Origin: Psococerastis gibbosa
Taxonomy: Eukaryota > Arthropoda > Insecta > Psocodea > Psocidae
Direction of reading: 5' to 3'
Length of the DNA: 64,000 bases
Assembly (NCBI GenBank): GCA_963971405.1
Contig: OZ020486.1
Location: 6,843,419-6,907,418 of the forward strand
Made by a program: the position numbers and the translations under genes. The notes under the pieces are model-generated. The model saw only the letters and a list, made by a program, of their open reading frames with translations. It had not been told where the DNA came from and ran no database searches. This document shows, piece by piece, positions 34,561-45,141 of this stretch (positions are counted from its first letter, which is position 1; every line of letters starts with the position of its first letter).

Positions 34561-35045
34561 ACGCTACATTTCACGCTGCTGTTGCAATCAATTTTGATTC
34601 GATTAGAGCCAATTAACAGACCATATATAAGCAAAGTCCTACTGGCGAAAATATATTCTTGGTAGGTGCATCAGAATCGGCATTCGCACCCCTACTACGA
34701 GTTAAATGCACGCTACGATGGATATATTTCACGCTGATAACTGCTGTTGCAATCAATTTTGATTCGATTAGAGCCAATTAACTGACCATAAGCAAAGTCC
34801 TACTGGCGAAAATATATTCTTGGTAGGTGCATCAGAATCGGCATTTGCACCCCTACTACGAGTTAAATGCTCGCTACGACGGCTATATTTCCCGCTGATA
34901 GCTGCCGTTCCAATCAATATTGATTCGACGAGAGCCCATTAGTCTTACTGGCGAAAATATATTCTTGCTGGGTGCATCAGAATCGGCATTTTCACCCCTA
35001 CTATAGTACGAGTTAAATGCACGCTACGACGGCTACATTTCACGC
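34561..35045. repeat. 150-160 bp tandem repeat array (3 units)
   Basis: The unit runs from CGCTACGA.GG.TATATTTC through CAATCAATTTTGATTCGA and GGCGAAAATATATTCTTG to CACCCCTACTACGAGTTAAA. Starts near 34562, 34711, 34872 and 35022 give periods of about 149, 161 and 150 bp. A further 1.5 units lie at 36530-36765. Confidence 0.9.
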
Positions 35046-35084
35046 TGATTTTTGTTTTTAATTATTTGGGGTATGAGGTGTTCC

Positions 35085-35390
35085 CTATGTGCACTTAAGC
35101 CTATTGGGCCTATTGTGCCCCCTACAACAAAGTATGTGCATCACTTCCTCGAGACCTATCTCTCTCAGGTGTGCCAGGATCTTGAGGGGATTTAGAAGCG
35201 GTAGGTATTTTACATGTAGCTGCATGCTTTCCAAGCATGCTGCTCTTCTTCGTGCGATTGCATTGCAGTGAAGGAGGATATGCTCGGGATCCTTCGCTCC
35301 TTCATTGCTGAATCTGCATGCTCTAGACTCTCAGACACCTATGTTAGTCAGGCGTGTCCATTCAAGTTGCAATACCCAGAGGGGAATCCT
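35085..35390 (-). mobile_element. LINE fragment, post-RNase H C-terminus
   Basis: The minus strand reads LEWTRLTNIGV, a stop, then ESRACRFSNEGAKDPEHILL, HCNAIARRRAACLESMQLH and LAHLREIGLEEVMH. The CRF....EDPEHILLHC pattern is the C-terminal zinc-knuckle region of I/Jockey-group LINEs. Confidence 0.7.
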
Positions 35391-36525
35391 GCAGCGGCGG
35401 AGCGTGGGGTGATTGCAAGGGTAGCTGCCCCCCCCCCCCAAATTTGGTAAATCTATTGTAAATTAATTTATTACGCTCTGATTTAATCGATCCTACATAT
35501 GTTTTTCCTATTTTGACCCACAACTACCCCCCCCCCCAAAAAAAAAATGGGCTGGATCCGTACCTGATACCAAGTACAGTAGGTATTTTTTTTACGGCAT
35601 CGACGTTTCTCCTCATATGTACAAGCAGAGAAAGATTTCTGCTTAATTCGTCAATGAGACAGTCACACATGGTCACTTGGAACCGTGAACAATTGCTCAA
35701 TCACACGCAAAGAAAAACTAAAAACAAAACAATAATTAATGAATAATAAGTAACACCGGCTGAAAACGCACACGCGGTCAAAGAAGTAAGTGAATTCCGG
35801 GGAAATGGGAATAAAGCATTTAGAGTTTAGGGGAGGACAGTACAATGCTACCCTCGAAGCATGCCTCGAAGCCTATTGAAATTCCCCGGAATTGGGAGAG
35901 TTTACCGGAAAATGGCAGCCCCGGTTTGATGTTTCCCACTATTTATGTCGTTGAAGTTAAAGAAGAAGGAAACATGCATCATTTTATATATCATGTTGGA
36001 TCTTCTTAAAACGTTAAAATTTGATAACAAAAAATAAAACATTTGAATTACAACGTGGCGAGATTCTTAATTTTCTTAGACTGCGTTGACAACATCATGC
36101 TCACACAATCTTATTTGAACGTGGCTTCCTATGGATTTCAACTAAACTCTAAATACATTCTAAGGATTTGTTGCCACGTAGCTAAACATTTTGAAAACTG
36201 CAATCCGAGTTTTTAGCGTGTACTTAGCTTACCTATTTTTTTTCCTATGTTAAGGCCCCATATGGTTTATTAACATTTTAACACACAAATACTAGTGCCT
36301 CACAGAAATGACTACGCCTGCCGGGTGGCCTGCTGTCTTCCCAGTTCTCTACTCTTATATCGCTACATAACGTCAGGCTGATGAGTCATGTTCCAAACTT
36401 GTTTGTGCATAATCGTATAGTTTTATTATTTTACTCAAAGACATTTTCCCTTCATCGATTTTTTTAGGGTAATGCGGCATTACCCGCCTTATTTGCAAGC
36501 TCCGCCACTGAGGATTCTGATCACT
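35391..36525. other. Intron 2, no gene
   Basis: C runs occur at about 35428-35438 and 35528-35536. No coding or repeat family assignment is made. Confidence 0.4.
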
Positions 36526-36529
36526 CGCA

Positions 36530-36765
36530 GATTTCACACTGATATATGCTGTTCCAGTCAATATTGATTCGATGAGAGCCAATAATTAGTCCTACTGGCG
36601 AAAATATATTCTTGCTGGGTGCATCAAAATCGGCATTTTCACCCCTACTACAAGTTAAATGCATGCTACGATGGCTATATTTCACGCTGATAGCTGCTGT
36701 TGCAATCAACTTTGATTCGATGAGAGCCAATTAACAGACCACAAGCGAAGTCCTGCCGATGAACC
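36530..36765. repeat. 150-160 bp repeat, second site (1.5 units)
   Basis: It carries the same unit as 34561-35045 (TTGATTCGATGAGAGCCAAT, GGCGAAAATATATTCTTGCT). It is separated from the first array by 1.5 kb of other sequence, including the LINE fragment. Confidence 0.85.
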
Positions 36766-36769
36766 CCCC

Positions 36770-38170
36770 CCCCCCCAACCCTTCCATAAGTCCACCACCT
36801 CCCCCTTTAGCCCCCTCCACATACCCTCATCAACATCTCCAATTGCAATTATTAATGGAATAGACCGTTTAAGCTGATGGGGCCGATATATTATAAATTG
36901 AAATGACATTACTGTTATATTAATGACAGCAATTCCACGAGAACCATGTCAGTTAAATTAGAAGCGGGGCTTCCCCTAACATTTTTAAGTGATTTATATC
37001 AACTTCCCCGCTCACTGCTTGACAGTTTTTAGCGCATTTTTATCTCTGTGACATTTTCTCGCTAATTTTGTATAAGTTATGAGGTTGTTACTCTTCTGCT
37101 TTTTTATCGCTTAGCCGTTATTTGTATGGTCTGGAATATTTAGTCCAATTTCAATCAATGGACAAGCGGCCTATTGGGGTTTTTGGCATTAATGACGACT
37201 ACAATAATGCATAATCTTATGTGAATTAAAAGAAAATAGTTGGAGCCGTTTTTGAGAAATATTTTTTTGTGTTTTTTTTTTTTTTAATTTTTCGAGGGCC
37301 ACTCTTCTATGACAGCTATTGTAAAAACGTACTAAATTTAGATGGCCCCAAGATACAAAAAATATTAACTGTTCACTTATAAAACCACTATTTTTTTTTA
37401 AATTTATAATCAAAATAACCTGCTTTCTTATTCTTAACTTAAAAAAAACAATTAGTTTAATTTTTTCTCATAATGTGTACCAAAAAAATTAATGTACGCG
37501 TATAAACGATATAATCAATAACATAATTATAAATATATTCCTTCGGGGCAGGAAAGTACTAGCCGAAGACGAAAAAGAAATTATTACCCTATCAAGACAA
37601 CCCTCTACCCCGTCCAGGGGTAGCTAGACAAATACAGACAAATTAATGTACATTTCCAGTCATATCCATTTCCACAGAATTTAATGAAACTCATCCACTT
37701 CTGCCATCCCTCCGTTCGAGCTCATCACGGAGCTCACTAGAAATCAATTAAAATACCCCTTTCAATGAAATCTCTACTTTACCCCCACCCCTCCTTCCAT
37801 TTCCCCCTACTCTAAATTAAAACGTCTAGCTTTATACAGCTGCTGTGGGGAGCAACAGCAGCAGCAACTACATGCATTTACCATGAGCTCCCCCCTCCCC
37901 CTTCTCGAGTCGAGATAATTTTCGAAATTTCGGGTAATTGAATAAATCACAGTGGTAATCTTGACTGGCAGTAGCGCAGTAGATTTAAGTTGGATTAAGG
38001 GGGGGGGTGTAGGTGCCCCTATTTCGTCAGCATCAAAGTCACCCGTTTTCCCACCATTCATTTTAGTTACCGTGTCCTAATCTAAATTTCATTAAATCTT
38101 CGCTTGCACTTACCTCTGATTACTCTGCTAGTTTTGCTTTACTTATTTATGAAGTCAGTTCTTAAATATA
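36770..38170. other. Intron 2, with a family A fragment
   Basis: 37180-37290 on the minus strand is a short family A piece (AATGACGACTACAATAATGC, GTTGGAGCCGTTTTTGAGAA). A C run is at about 36766-36776 and a CAGCAG stretch near 37855. No gene is seen. Confidence 0.45.
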
Positions 38171-38175
38171 CCATC

Positions 38176-38275
38176 ATGTACTACCCGACCACGATAGGAT
38201 GGTACTTGGAACACTTATAAAAATTGAATAAACAACGTGTTCCAAGTTTCATCGTATCGTGGTCGGGTAGTACAT
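38176..38275. repeat. 100 bp near-perfect hairpin
   Basis: 39-base arms, ATGTACTACCCGACCACGAT... and its mirror, match at about 36 of 39 positions around a 22 nt AT-rich loop. It could be a miniature foldback transposon or a precursor-like small-RNA hairpin. No target duplication is evident. Confidence 0.8.
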
Positions 38276-38318
38276 TCTACGAACCAGCCAACGAAAACGT
38301 GCTGCTTAGAATAAACGA

Positions 38319-39107
38319 AAGAACCGGTCCGAGTTTACTCGAACATGCTTTCCAATTTATCAAGTAGTAAAATAGTAGCTAGAGAAAATGAGTAATTTCA
38401 TGGTATATAATTTTCCTATAGTTAAATTTCGGGCATCTCGGGGGGGGGGAGGGGGGGCAGGGGGGGGGGGGTTGTTCACAAGCACACCACAAACACACTA
38501 ACAAATTACAAATTACCACACAGCAATAATGGCAGGGCATGCAATGCATTTGAGCGCGAATTTTCTATCATTTTTTCAAAAACATTTTTTTGCACAAAAC
38601 CAAATAGTTTTTTGGGAAAGCAACCTGTCCGGTTTCGTTACCATCTAAAACATGCCTGAAGGTAGAAATCATCGATATAGAAAGGTTTCGCAAAAAAATT
38701 ATTTTTTAGTCTTTTTTCATTAAAATTTAGTTATTTTTAGTTTTTTTACCCCCAGAAGCAAACTATCAAGTGGCAAGCGACCCCCCGCATTTTGTCAAAC
38801 ATTAACAACGACTACAATATATGTGAATTTAAAAGAAATCGTTGTAGCCATCTTCGAGAAATAATGTTTTTAGACGTTTTTATGAGTTTTTTGAATATAA
38901 AACCCCCCCTAATTGAGTTAGCCCAAAATAAAAATAAAGCCTCGAGGTATGATTTTTTAAAACCTACATGCCAAATTTCATCAAAATTGACCGAGTAGTC
39001 TAGGACTAAAAATAAAGCCCCGAGGTATGATTTTTTAAAACCTACATGCCAAATTTCATCAAAATTGACCGAGTAGTCTGCCCGGAAATCGATGAACAGA
39101 CAGAACT

Positions 39108-39142
<35 letters not shown>

Positions 39143-39265
39143 TTTCGTAAAAACCACTTTTTGGGTTCCAGGGACCTCAAAACGTGTAAATCCGTTGAAA
39201 TCTCGGAATCGAAAATTTGGACCATCACAAAGCTTTCCTTATAATACGTATAAATTGGAAAGCAA
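38319..39265 (-). repeat. Family A repeat, copy 4 (longest)
   Basis: Read on the minus strand it runs from TTGCTTTCCAATTTATACG to GGACCGGTTCTT. It contains a (GACA)n run at 39101-39141, a G run at about 38430-38470 and an internal ~76 bp tandem duplication (38930-39005 and 39006-39082). Confidence 0.88.
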
Positions 39266-39267
39266 AA

Positions 39268-39349
39268 AGATCTATTATAGCCGCTATTTCAATGAGAAGG
39301 GGCAAATGGGTGGGGCATATGACGAGAAAAACTCCTCAAGAACATCAAT
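39268..39349 (+). mobile_element. LINE C-terminal fragment, 5' piece
   Basis: The frame reads IIAAISMRRGKWVGHMTRKT then PQEH. It continues at 39551 after a SINE insertion. Confidence 0.55.
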
Positions 39350-39550
39350 AAATAAATAAATAAGGACTTTTTTGTTCAATTACAAAGCCAACCGAGCGGA
39401 GTTAGGGCTATAAAGCCCTCTCTTACTCTTAACTAGGACGGCCCGGGACCGCCTGCTTTACATACCCACCGAAGAAAATGTAGCCAGTATGGGACACAAA
39501 CCAACAACCTTTCGGGTGAAAGCCAGAGTCCGTACCACTACTCTGCATGT
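39350..39550 (-). repeat. SINE family C, copy 3, inside a LINE fragment
   Basis: It is a minus-strand copy: an AAATAAATAAATAAGGACTT tail at the left and the B-box complement near 39490-39515. The A-box side ends ...CTACTCTGCATGT at 39550. Confidence 0.8.
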
Positions 39551-39697
39551 CAATGAGGTTATGGTCGATGGCACCAATTCAATAAGAGGACGACGGCGGA
39601 AAGAGTACCTAGATGATGTCATGAAGGACCTAAGACGAGACTCGTACTTTGTACTAAAAAGAACCGCACAAAATAGCCAAGAGTGGAGAAGTAGATA
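39551..39697 (+). mobile_element. LINE C-terminal fragment, 3' piece
   Basis: It reads MVDGTNSIRGRRRKEYLDDV then MKDLRRDSYFVLKRTAQNSQ and EWRSR-stop. The pattern RGRRRKEYLDDVxKDL...W is a usual LINE polyprotein end. Together with 39268-39349 it was one fragment before the SINE landed. Confidence 0.65.
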
Positions 39698-39699
39698 GA

Positions 39700-40590
39700 A
39701 ACATTCACTGCAAACTAATCCATAGATTTAAACTCCAGAAGAAGACATTCTACGGCGAATATGATTTCCGTGAAGCGATGGTATACCTAAATTATTATTA
39801 AATTTATTCCAAAATTGACGAATTTACAGGATGGGGCAAATCCTGGCATGCTAACCATGTCAGAATCGTACAGTTACGATAAGTAGCATATAATTTAGTT
39901 TTGGTGGTTTAGATGGGCACTGGTACCGTAATACTATTCCCGTGATGGGGAACCGTCACAGAGAAGGAAAGAGAGATGCCATCAATATCGCGTAGATTGC
40001 AACCAAAAATAGCACACTAATCATTCGTAGCAGTCTGCGCAATAGCCATCAATAATTCACCATAATACCTTCCTCTCGGCAGTTGATGTATAGACTAGTC
40101 GCTAGTGTATTTAAACGCGTAGGTGCTCTGTTGTACTTTCCCCTAGGACTTAGGAAATATAGGCCCCAGTTCCCTCATACTCCCCCCCCCTTCTTTCCGA
40201 AAGCCCAATATAGAGCAGAACCTGGAACACAAACAAAACCGTATGGGAGGAACAAATTAAACTGATTAAATGGAGGAAAAATACAAACAAAGCATAAACA
40301 ACAACCAAAGTCTAAAAGGAAAACGAGGGAAAAGTTTGTCTGGAAGGCGGGAAATGAAAACACTGGGCGACCCTTGCGGAAGTCGTTGACACTTTTCTTG
40401 ATCAGTTATGTTGTTGCTAAAAGGAAATTAAGAAAAGGGATTTATGTCAAGAAAACTGTGGTGATGTTGATGATTTTTTTTAAGTTAAGGGTTCACAATC
40501 GTGGATAGTTAAAATGTACCTGCTATAGTAAAATATAGATCAATCGGCTTTGTTGATCAATATTTCTGATTTATATGTACCGTGCCATAT
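39700..40590. other. Intron 2, unassigned
   Basis: A C run lies near 40181-40190. No gene or repeat family was recognised. Confidence 0.4.
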
Positions 40591-41190
40591 TTCAGGGTAT
40601 TTCAGGATTCAAGATCCCTGTGAAATGACTCCCTGCGGTCGCGGATGTTCCGTCGTACCACCTATCTTATTGTACTACAGCGCACGTGCGCCTGACTTTG
40701 TTGGGAAGTCCGTAATGAGATCCCTGAAGAATACCACGGTTGAGCTAACCCGGAATGCCATATTAGTTACTCTAGGGTAATTCGGGAAACAGCGACAAGA
40801 TGAAGCAGATCCCTGGGAAACCAGGACCGCTCAGTCAGCGATGCCATTGGGATCAGGTTAATGTGATCAGACCACGTTGATAAACCACTACTACAAATGA
40901 GCCCCTTATATTGTCATAACGAACGATGTTTAGGTGTGTAGGGTGGAACCCGAAAAACACATGATAAACTCTTACTTACACACTGTATACCTGAGGGTTC
41001 TTTAGGAAGCATTCTCAAGATGAAGCAGATCGCTCTAAGACGACCCCGTTTACGGTAGACACGTCGGACGATGCCATTGGAACCAGACCTACTACATTTG
41101 CGAATACGTCCTTGGGGTTGTGAGGGAACACTGAACGAAGCCTGGATGTGTGCAGTGAGATCCCTGGAGAATACCATGTTTGACTCTGTT
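40591..41190 (+). pseudogene. Three decayed tandem copies of the EGF exon
   Basis: Upstream of the working exon at 41206 lie at least three broken relatives. Copy 1 (about 40595-40760) keeps an acceptor-like TATTTCAG and reads QDPCEMTPCGRGC before falling apart. Copy 2 (about 40780-40862) repeats TTCGGGAAACAGCGACAAGA and CGATGCCATTGG. Copy 3 (about 41010-41190) repeats AAGATGAAGCAGATC, GATGCCATTGGAACCAGACC and GAACGAAGCCTGGATG, with stops. GAGATCCCTG.AGAATACCA recurs after copies 1 and 3, so the duplicated unit included flanking sequence. None can encode an EGF repeat. Confidence 0.85.
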
Positions 41191-41205
41191 ATTCATATAT
41201 TGCAG

Positions 41206-41430
41206 GCTATTCCGGGAAACAGTGCCAAGATGAAGCAGATCCCTGTGAAACAACCCCCTGCAGACACGGTGGACGATGCCATTGGAACCAGACCAACTAC
41301 TACTGCGAATGTGTCCCTGGCTTTGTCGGAGAACATTGCGAACGAAGCCTGGACGTCTGTGGGGAGAACCCCTGCAAGAACGGCCTGTGCGTCAGACAAG
41401 GAGAAGGATATGCTTGCTTCTGCAAGCCAG
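41206..41430 (+). CDS. EGF-repeat membrane protein, exon 3 in window
   Basis: It encodes the end of EGF 2 (GYSGKQC), all of EGF 3 (DPCETTPCRHGGRC, then YYCECVPGFVGEHC) and most of EGF 4 (DVCGENPCKNGLC, then YACFCKPG). The acceptor is ATTGCAG at 41205 and the donor CCAG|GTGAGC at 41431. The 225 nt enter and leave in phase 1, so the exon could be duplicated or skipped without a frameshift; this fits the decayed copies just upstream. HWNQT is a possible N-glycosylation site. A 143-codon frame over the same bases in another phase is not the coding one. Confidence 0.9.
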
Positions 41431-41434
41431 GTGA

Positions 41435-41640
41435 GCATCAATGAAAAATTGTGTTATTTTGACAAAGCAATTGGAGTAGGATATGCTTATTTGTATATAT
41501 AGTAATTCACTGAACCTGTCTGTCCCTGGTAATCAAGATATAAAGATTCCTAGTCAGCATATTGGGAAAACTACCTTTTCAGTGGCCGTATGATCGTAGT
41601 TGTAGAGCTCAACTATTAGCTCTGTACAAACCACCGCTCT
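41435..41640. other. Start of intron 3
   Basis: No feature recognised; AT-rich sequence. Confidence 0.4.
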
Positions 41641-41644
41641 TTAC

Positions 41645-42530
41645 GGGGTTTCCACCTGACGTCACTGGAAGTGAGATAAATTCTAGATAGGTCAGACCAA
41701 CACATTAATTGCCACACAGCAATAATGGCAGGGCACGCAATGCATTTGAGCGCGAATTTTCTATCATTTTTTCAAAAAAATAATTTTTTTAATTTTAATA
41801 TCATCGATATAGAAAGGTTTCGCAGAAAAATTATTTTTTAGTCATTTTTCATTAAAATTTAGTTATTTTTATTTTTTTTTTTACTCCCAGAAGCAAACTA
41901 TCAAGGGGCAAGCGACCCCCCGCATTTTGTCAAACATTAACAACGACTATCGTTGTAACCGTCTTGGAGAAATAATGTTTTTAGACGTTTTTATGAGTTT
42001 TTTGAAAATAAAACCCCCCTAATTGAGTTAGCCCAAAATAAAAATAAAGTCCCGAGGTATGATTTTTGTGAACCTACATGCCAAATTTCATCAAAATCGA
42101 CCGAGTAGTTTGCCCGGAAATCGACGCACAGACAGATAGACAGAGCGACAGACAGACAGACATTTCGTAAAAAACACTTTTTTGGGTTCCTGGGACCTCA
42201 AAACGTGTAAATCCGTTGAAATCTCGGAATCGAACATTTCGACCATCACAAAGCTTTCCTTATAGCCTACTACGTATAAATTGGAAAGCAAAAAACGATC
42301 CTGAGGTATGATTTTTTTTTAACCTTCATGCCGAATTTCATTAAAATCGACCGAGTAGTTTGTTCGGAAATCGATGAACAGACAGAGCGACAGACACAGC
42401 GACAGACAGACATTTCGTAAAAACCTTTTCTGGGTTCCTGGGACCTCAAAACGTGTAAATCCGTTGAAACCTCGGAACCGAACATTTCGACCATCACAAA
42501 GCTTTCCTTATACTACGTATAAATTTGAAA
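41645..42530 (-). repeat. Family A repeat, copy 5, with a partial tandem copy
   Basis: It starts inside the family (CCACCTGACGTCACTGGAAG) and runs to GGAAAGCAAAAAAC at about 42290. A second partial unit follows (42296-42533), repeating GAGGTATGATTTTT...TACGTATAAATTTGAAAGCA. One end is truncated. Confidence 0.82.
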
Positions 42531-42539
42531 GCAATTAGG

Positions 42540-43072
42540 GGCATGATCTTAATTTCCCCACCCGAGGGGTTGGGGGCTGAAGGGGGGCCCGAGGGTCTCC
42601 CCCGGGGAAGGAATTGTGCAGTTTTACACATTTTGATGTATATACGTCTTGTAACCTATTCTAATAATGTTTAGGTTTAACAGCCGAAGAATAGTAGACC
42701 TGCTGCAAGAAAGGGGGGCTCGGGGATCTCCCCCGTGGGAAATATTTTGAAAGGAATAGGCCCAAAATAGTGGAATTTTGGAATTTACGGACTTTGAAAG
42801 CAGTTATGCTCATATTTTACATATGAAGAATATTAAAGCTAACAAGGGGGCTCGGGGGCTACCGTGGGGAATGTTTTAAAAAAAAAGGCCTGAATTAGTT
42901 TGTCGGCAAGAAAATTTTGATTTTGCAGACGATAACATTATTAACAAACTGGAAACAAGGGGACAGGGTTCTCCCCGGGAGAATTTTTTTGAATCAATAT
43001 CTGGAAAATTTTCTGTTTTGCAAAATTTTGGGGGGGCGGACCCCGCTGACCCCCCTGGCTACGCCACTGCAT
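42540..43072. mobile_element. G/C-patch repeat with a hAT-like end
   Basis: Four patches of the type GGGGGGCTCGGGGATCTCCC separated by AT-rich spacers end at GGCTACGCCACTG. The last bases look like a hAT terminus. The left terminus and target duplication were not found. It is related to 18820-19000 and the core of 19899-20559. Confidence 0.5.
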
Positions 43073-43074
43073 GC

Positions 43075-44010
43075 TACGTAGAAAATTAGAACCCCCCTAA
43101 TTTTTTTGTTTTTGCTGACTTTCATTTTTTTATAATTTTATTAACAAAGCAAGTTATTAATGAGTTGGCTCATGTAAGTAGTAGAATACTACTGCATCAT
43201 ATAATAGGAAATATTACATTTTTGGTACCTTAGTTCTTTCATAAAAACCATTGGAGACTAAAAATACAAAACCGAAAAGTAAAAATACCCGATAACATGA
43301 TCTTCTACAACTTCCAATTTTTACTTACTTGCTGAGTTAATGAAGTACCTATTTAATTTCGGGGTACCGTACCAATTTTCTACGTAGCATATCCTCTTAA
43401 ACTATTGATTTCCAACTTAAGTCGTACGGTAAGTACTCAGCTCAACGCTTTAAAGCTAAAAACGTTAATTCCAGTACTGTCACAATAATCATAAATTTGG
43501 CTTTAGCTAAATTAAAAACTTGCAAAGAAAAACGACATTTTATTACCAGACAGCTGAGGCTCTCGTTTCTCTACCATCATCAGTAGAAAGACTTTATGAA
43601 TTTCCGCCCTTCCATCCGAGACTCTTTCCTGTTGAATAACTAAATTTTAGCTAAAGGTTTTTGAGACTAAAAGCTTTCCAAGTTTCGCGAAAAGTAAGCA
43701 CAATAAACCTGAATGTGGCCTCATTAGTGCGTGAGAAGTTTCGGACGGTTTCCGAATTTTGAAACTTTTAAAAATTTTCAATTGTTTTATTTTTCAGTAA
43801 TGATACTTTTATACGAGTTTATACTTGTTCCCAGATATGAAGAGGATCGTTATCTTTTGCTATAAGAATTAGAGGAAACTCTTAACTAAGAGTGAATTTT
43901 ATCTCAAGAATTAAAAAATATGTTTTCCGCTTTGAAACACAATAACCCTTGATGAATATCATCAATCAATAACATCTACTTGTAGACCAAAAAAATATGG
44001 GAGCTCAAAT
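43075..44010. other. Intron 3, no gene
   Basis: AT-rich with no assignable feature. Confidence 0.4.
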
Positions 44011-44018
44011 TGCCTAGC

Positions 44019-44225
44019 CAGTGGCGGAACTACTCTATGGTGCGAAACGGTGCAGTGCACAGGGGCCCGGGCGCGATCCTTTGGTGGCTTGGCGTGCATC
44101 TACTCGTATATTCCATTGATTAGTGGCTAATTGGCTAGTTGTCTAATCTTTGGGGTCATTTCTACCATCACTATTTTCTATGCCTTTTCTGGCGCAGGAG
44201 CCATCGAATTGTAGTTACGCCACTG
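44019..44225. mobile_element. hAT-like MITE with CAGTGGCGGAACTAC ends
   Basis: The ends CAGTGGCGGAACTAC and GTAGTTACGCCACTG are inverted copies. TGCCTAGC flanks both sides exactly (44011-44018 and 44226-44233). It is 207 bp and non-coding. Confidence 0.88.
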
Positions 44226-44686
44226 TGCCTAGCAGACGGATGTACAAAAATACAATCGAATATTTAGTATCTTTTAACTGTGGTGGTAAAAATGCCGCAG
44301 CCTGCAAATAAACTATCCGTACCTACCTACCTATTTAAATTGGTCTATGCCTTTTCACCAGTGAAAAAACGCATCATGGAAAGCGTGGGGCGTCATATGA
44401 GTACCTGCTTGCTTACAAAAGGAAAATCAGGAAAGTTCCTAAGAATACTAAAACCTAGCAAAACGATTTCATCTTGCCAAATAAATTGAATTAAATCTTA
44501 TCTGTTGTTAAAGGTACGTTTACGGCATTTAAGATGAAATACATTGGTTGATTGGATTACGTTCCTACCTCAACCTTATTAGATTGTATCGATGCTGTTT
44601 CTGTCGGCCTAGGATATAAGTAGGTCATAGTGGCCATACCTTATGGGATTTTTTTGATAGTCCTTATTTCTTATTTGTTTGTGTAG

Positions 44687-44829
44687 GGTATGCCGGGGAC
44701 AACTGTGAGTTTGAGTACAATGAGTGCCAATCCTCTCCATGTGAAAACGGGGCAACTTGTGCCGACAGTGTCAACGGATTCCAATGCATTTGTGGACGCG
44801 GGTACACCGGCAAACGGTGCCAAGTCAAG
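44687..44829 (+). CDS. EGF-repeat membrane protein, exon 4 in window
   Basis: It closes EGF 4 (GYAGDNC) and encodes EGF 5 (NECQSSPCENGATCADSVNG, then FQCICGRGYTGKRC). The acceptor is TTTGTGTAG at 44686 and the donor AAG|GTAAGT at 44830; phase 1 in, phase 0 out. EGF 5 has three consensus sites known from Notch-type EGFs: CQSSPC fits O-glucosylation (CxSxPC), CENGATC fits O-fucosylation (C2-x4-S/T-C3), and CADSVNGFQC fits Asp/Asn hydroxylation, usually linked to calcium binding. Whether they are modified is inference. A decayed copy of the exon lies 75 bp downstream. Confidence 0.9.
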
Positions 44830-44904
44830 GTAAGTACTTTATTACATTGTTCGGACTTCGGACCATTGCTTTCGTTCATATGAAATTATAGCTGTTGCTA
44901 TAAA

Positions 44905-44985
44905 TACTGAGACGTGCGCCAATCTCATGTGTAAGAATGGGCCAAGTAGTGCCGAAAGTGCCATCGGATTCTTTTGCAAGCATAT
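44905..44985 (+). pseudogene. Decayed copy of the EGF 5 exon
   Basis: In one frame it reads ETCANLMCKNGPSSAESAIG then FFCKH. This aligns to NECQSSPCENGATCADSVNG then FQCIC of the exon at 44687. Two cysteines are lost, no splice donor follows and the copy is cut short. Confidence 0.75.
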
Positions 44986-45141
44986 AGGCCTATGATCTAT
45001 TACTGTTGCTACTGCTTTTGTTGCTACACTACATAGCTGCTGCTGAATACATTGAGACTAAATAAATAAATATTTAAATAAGGACTTTCTTTGTTCTATT
45101 ACTTGTGTATTTTATATCAGTCAACTTCTTATAGTTGTAGC

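Noticed and set aside
34561-35045. Regular repeats as a CRISPR array
   Set aside because: The units are ~155 bp head-to-tail copies without unique spacers, in an intron of a eukaryotic gene.
41071-41502. 143-codon + strand frame over the EGF exon
   Set aside because: It lies in another phase. The EGF frame at 41206-41430 has the conserved cysteines and matching splice phases.
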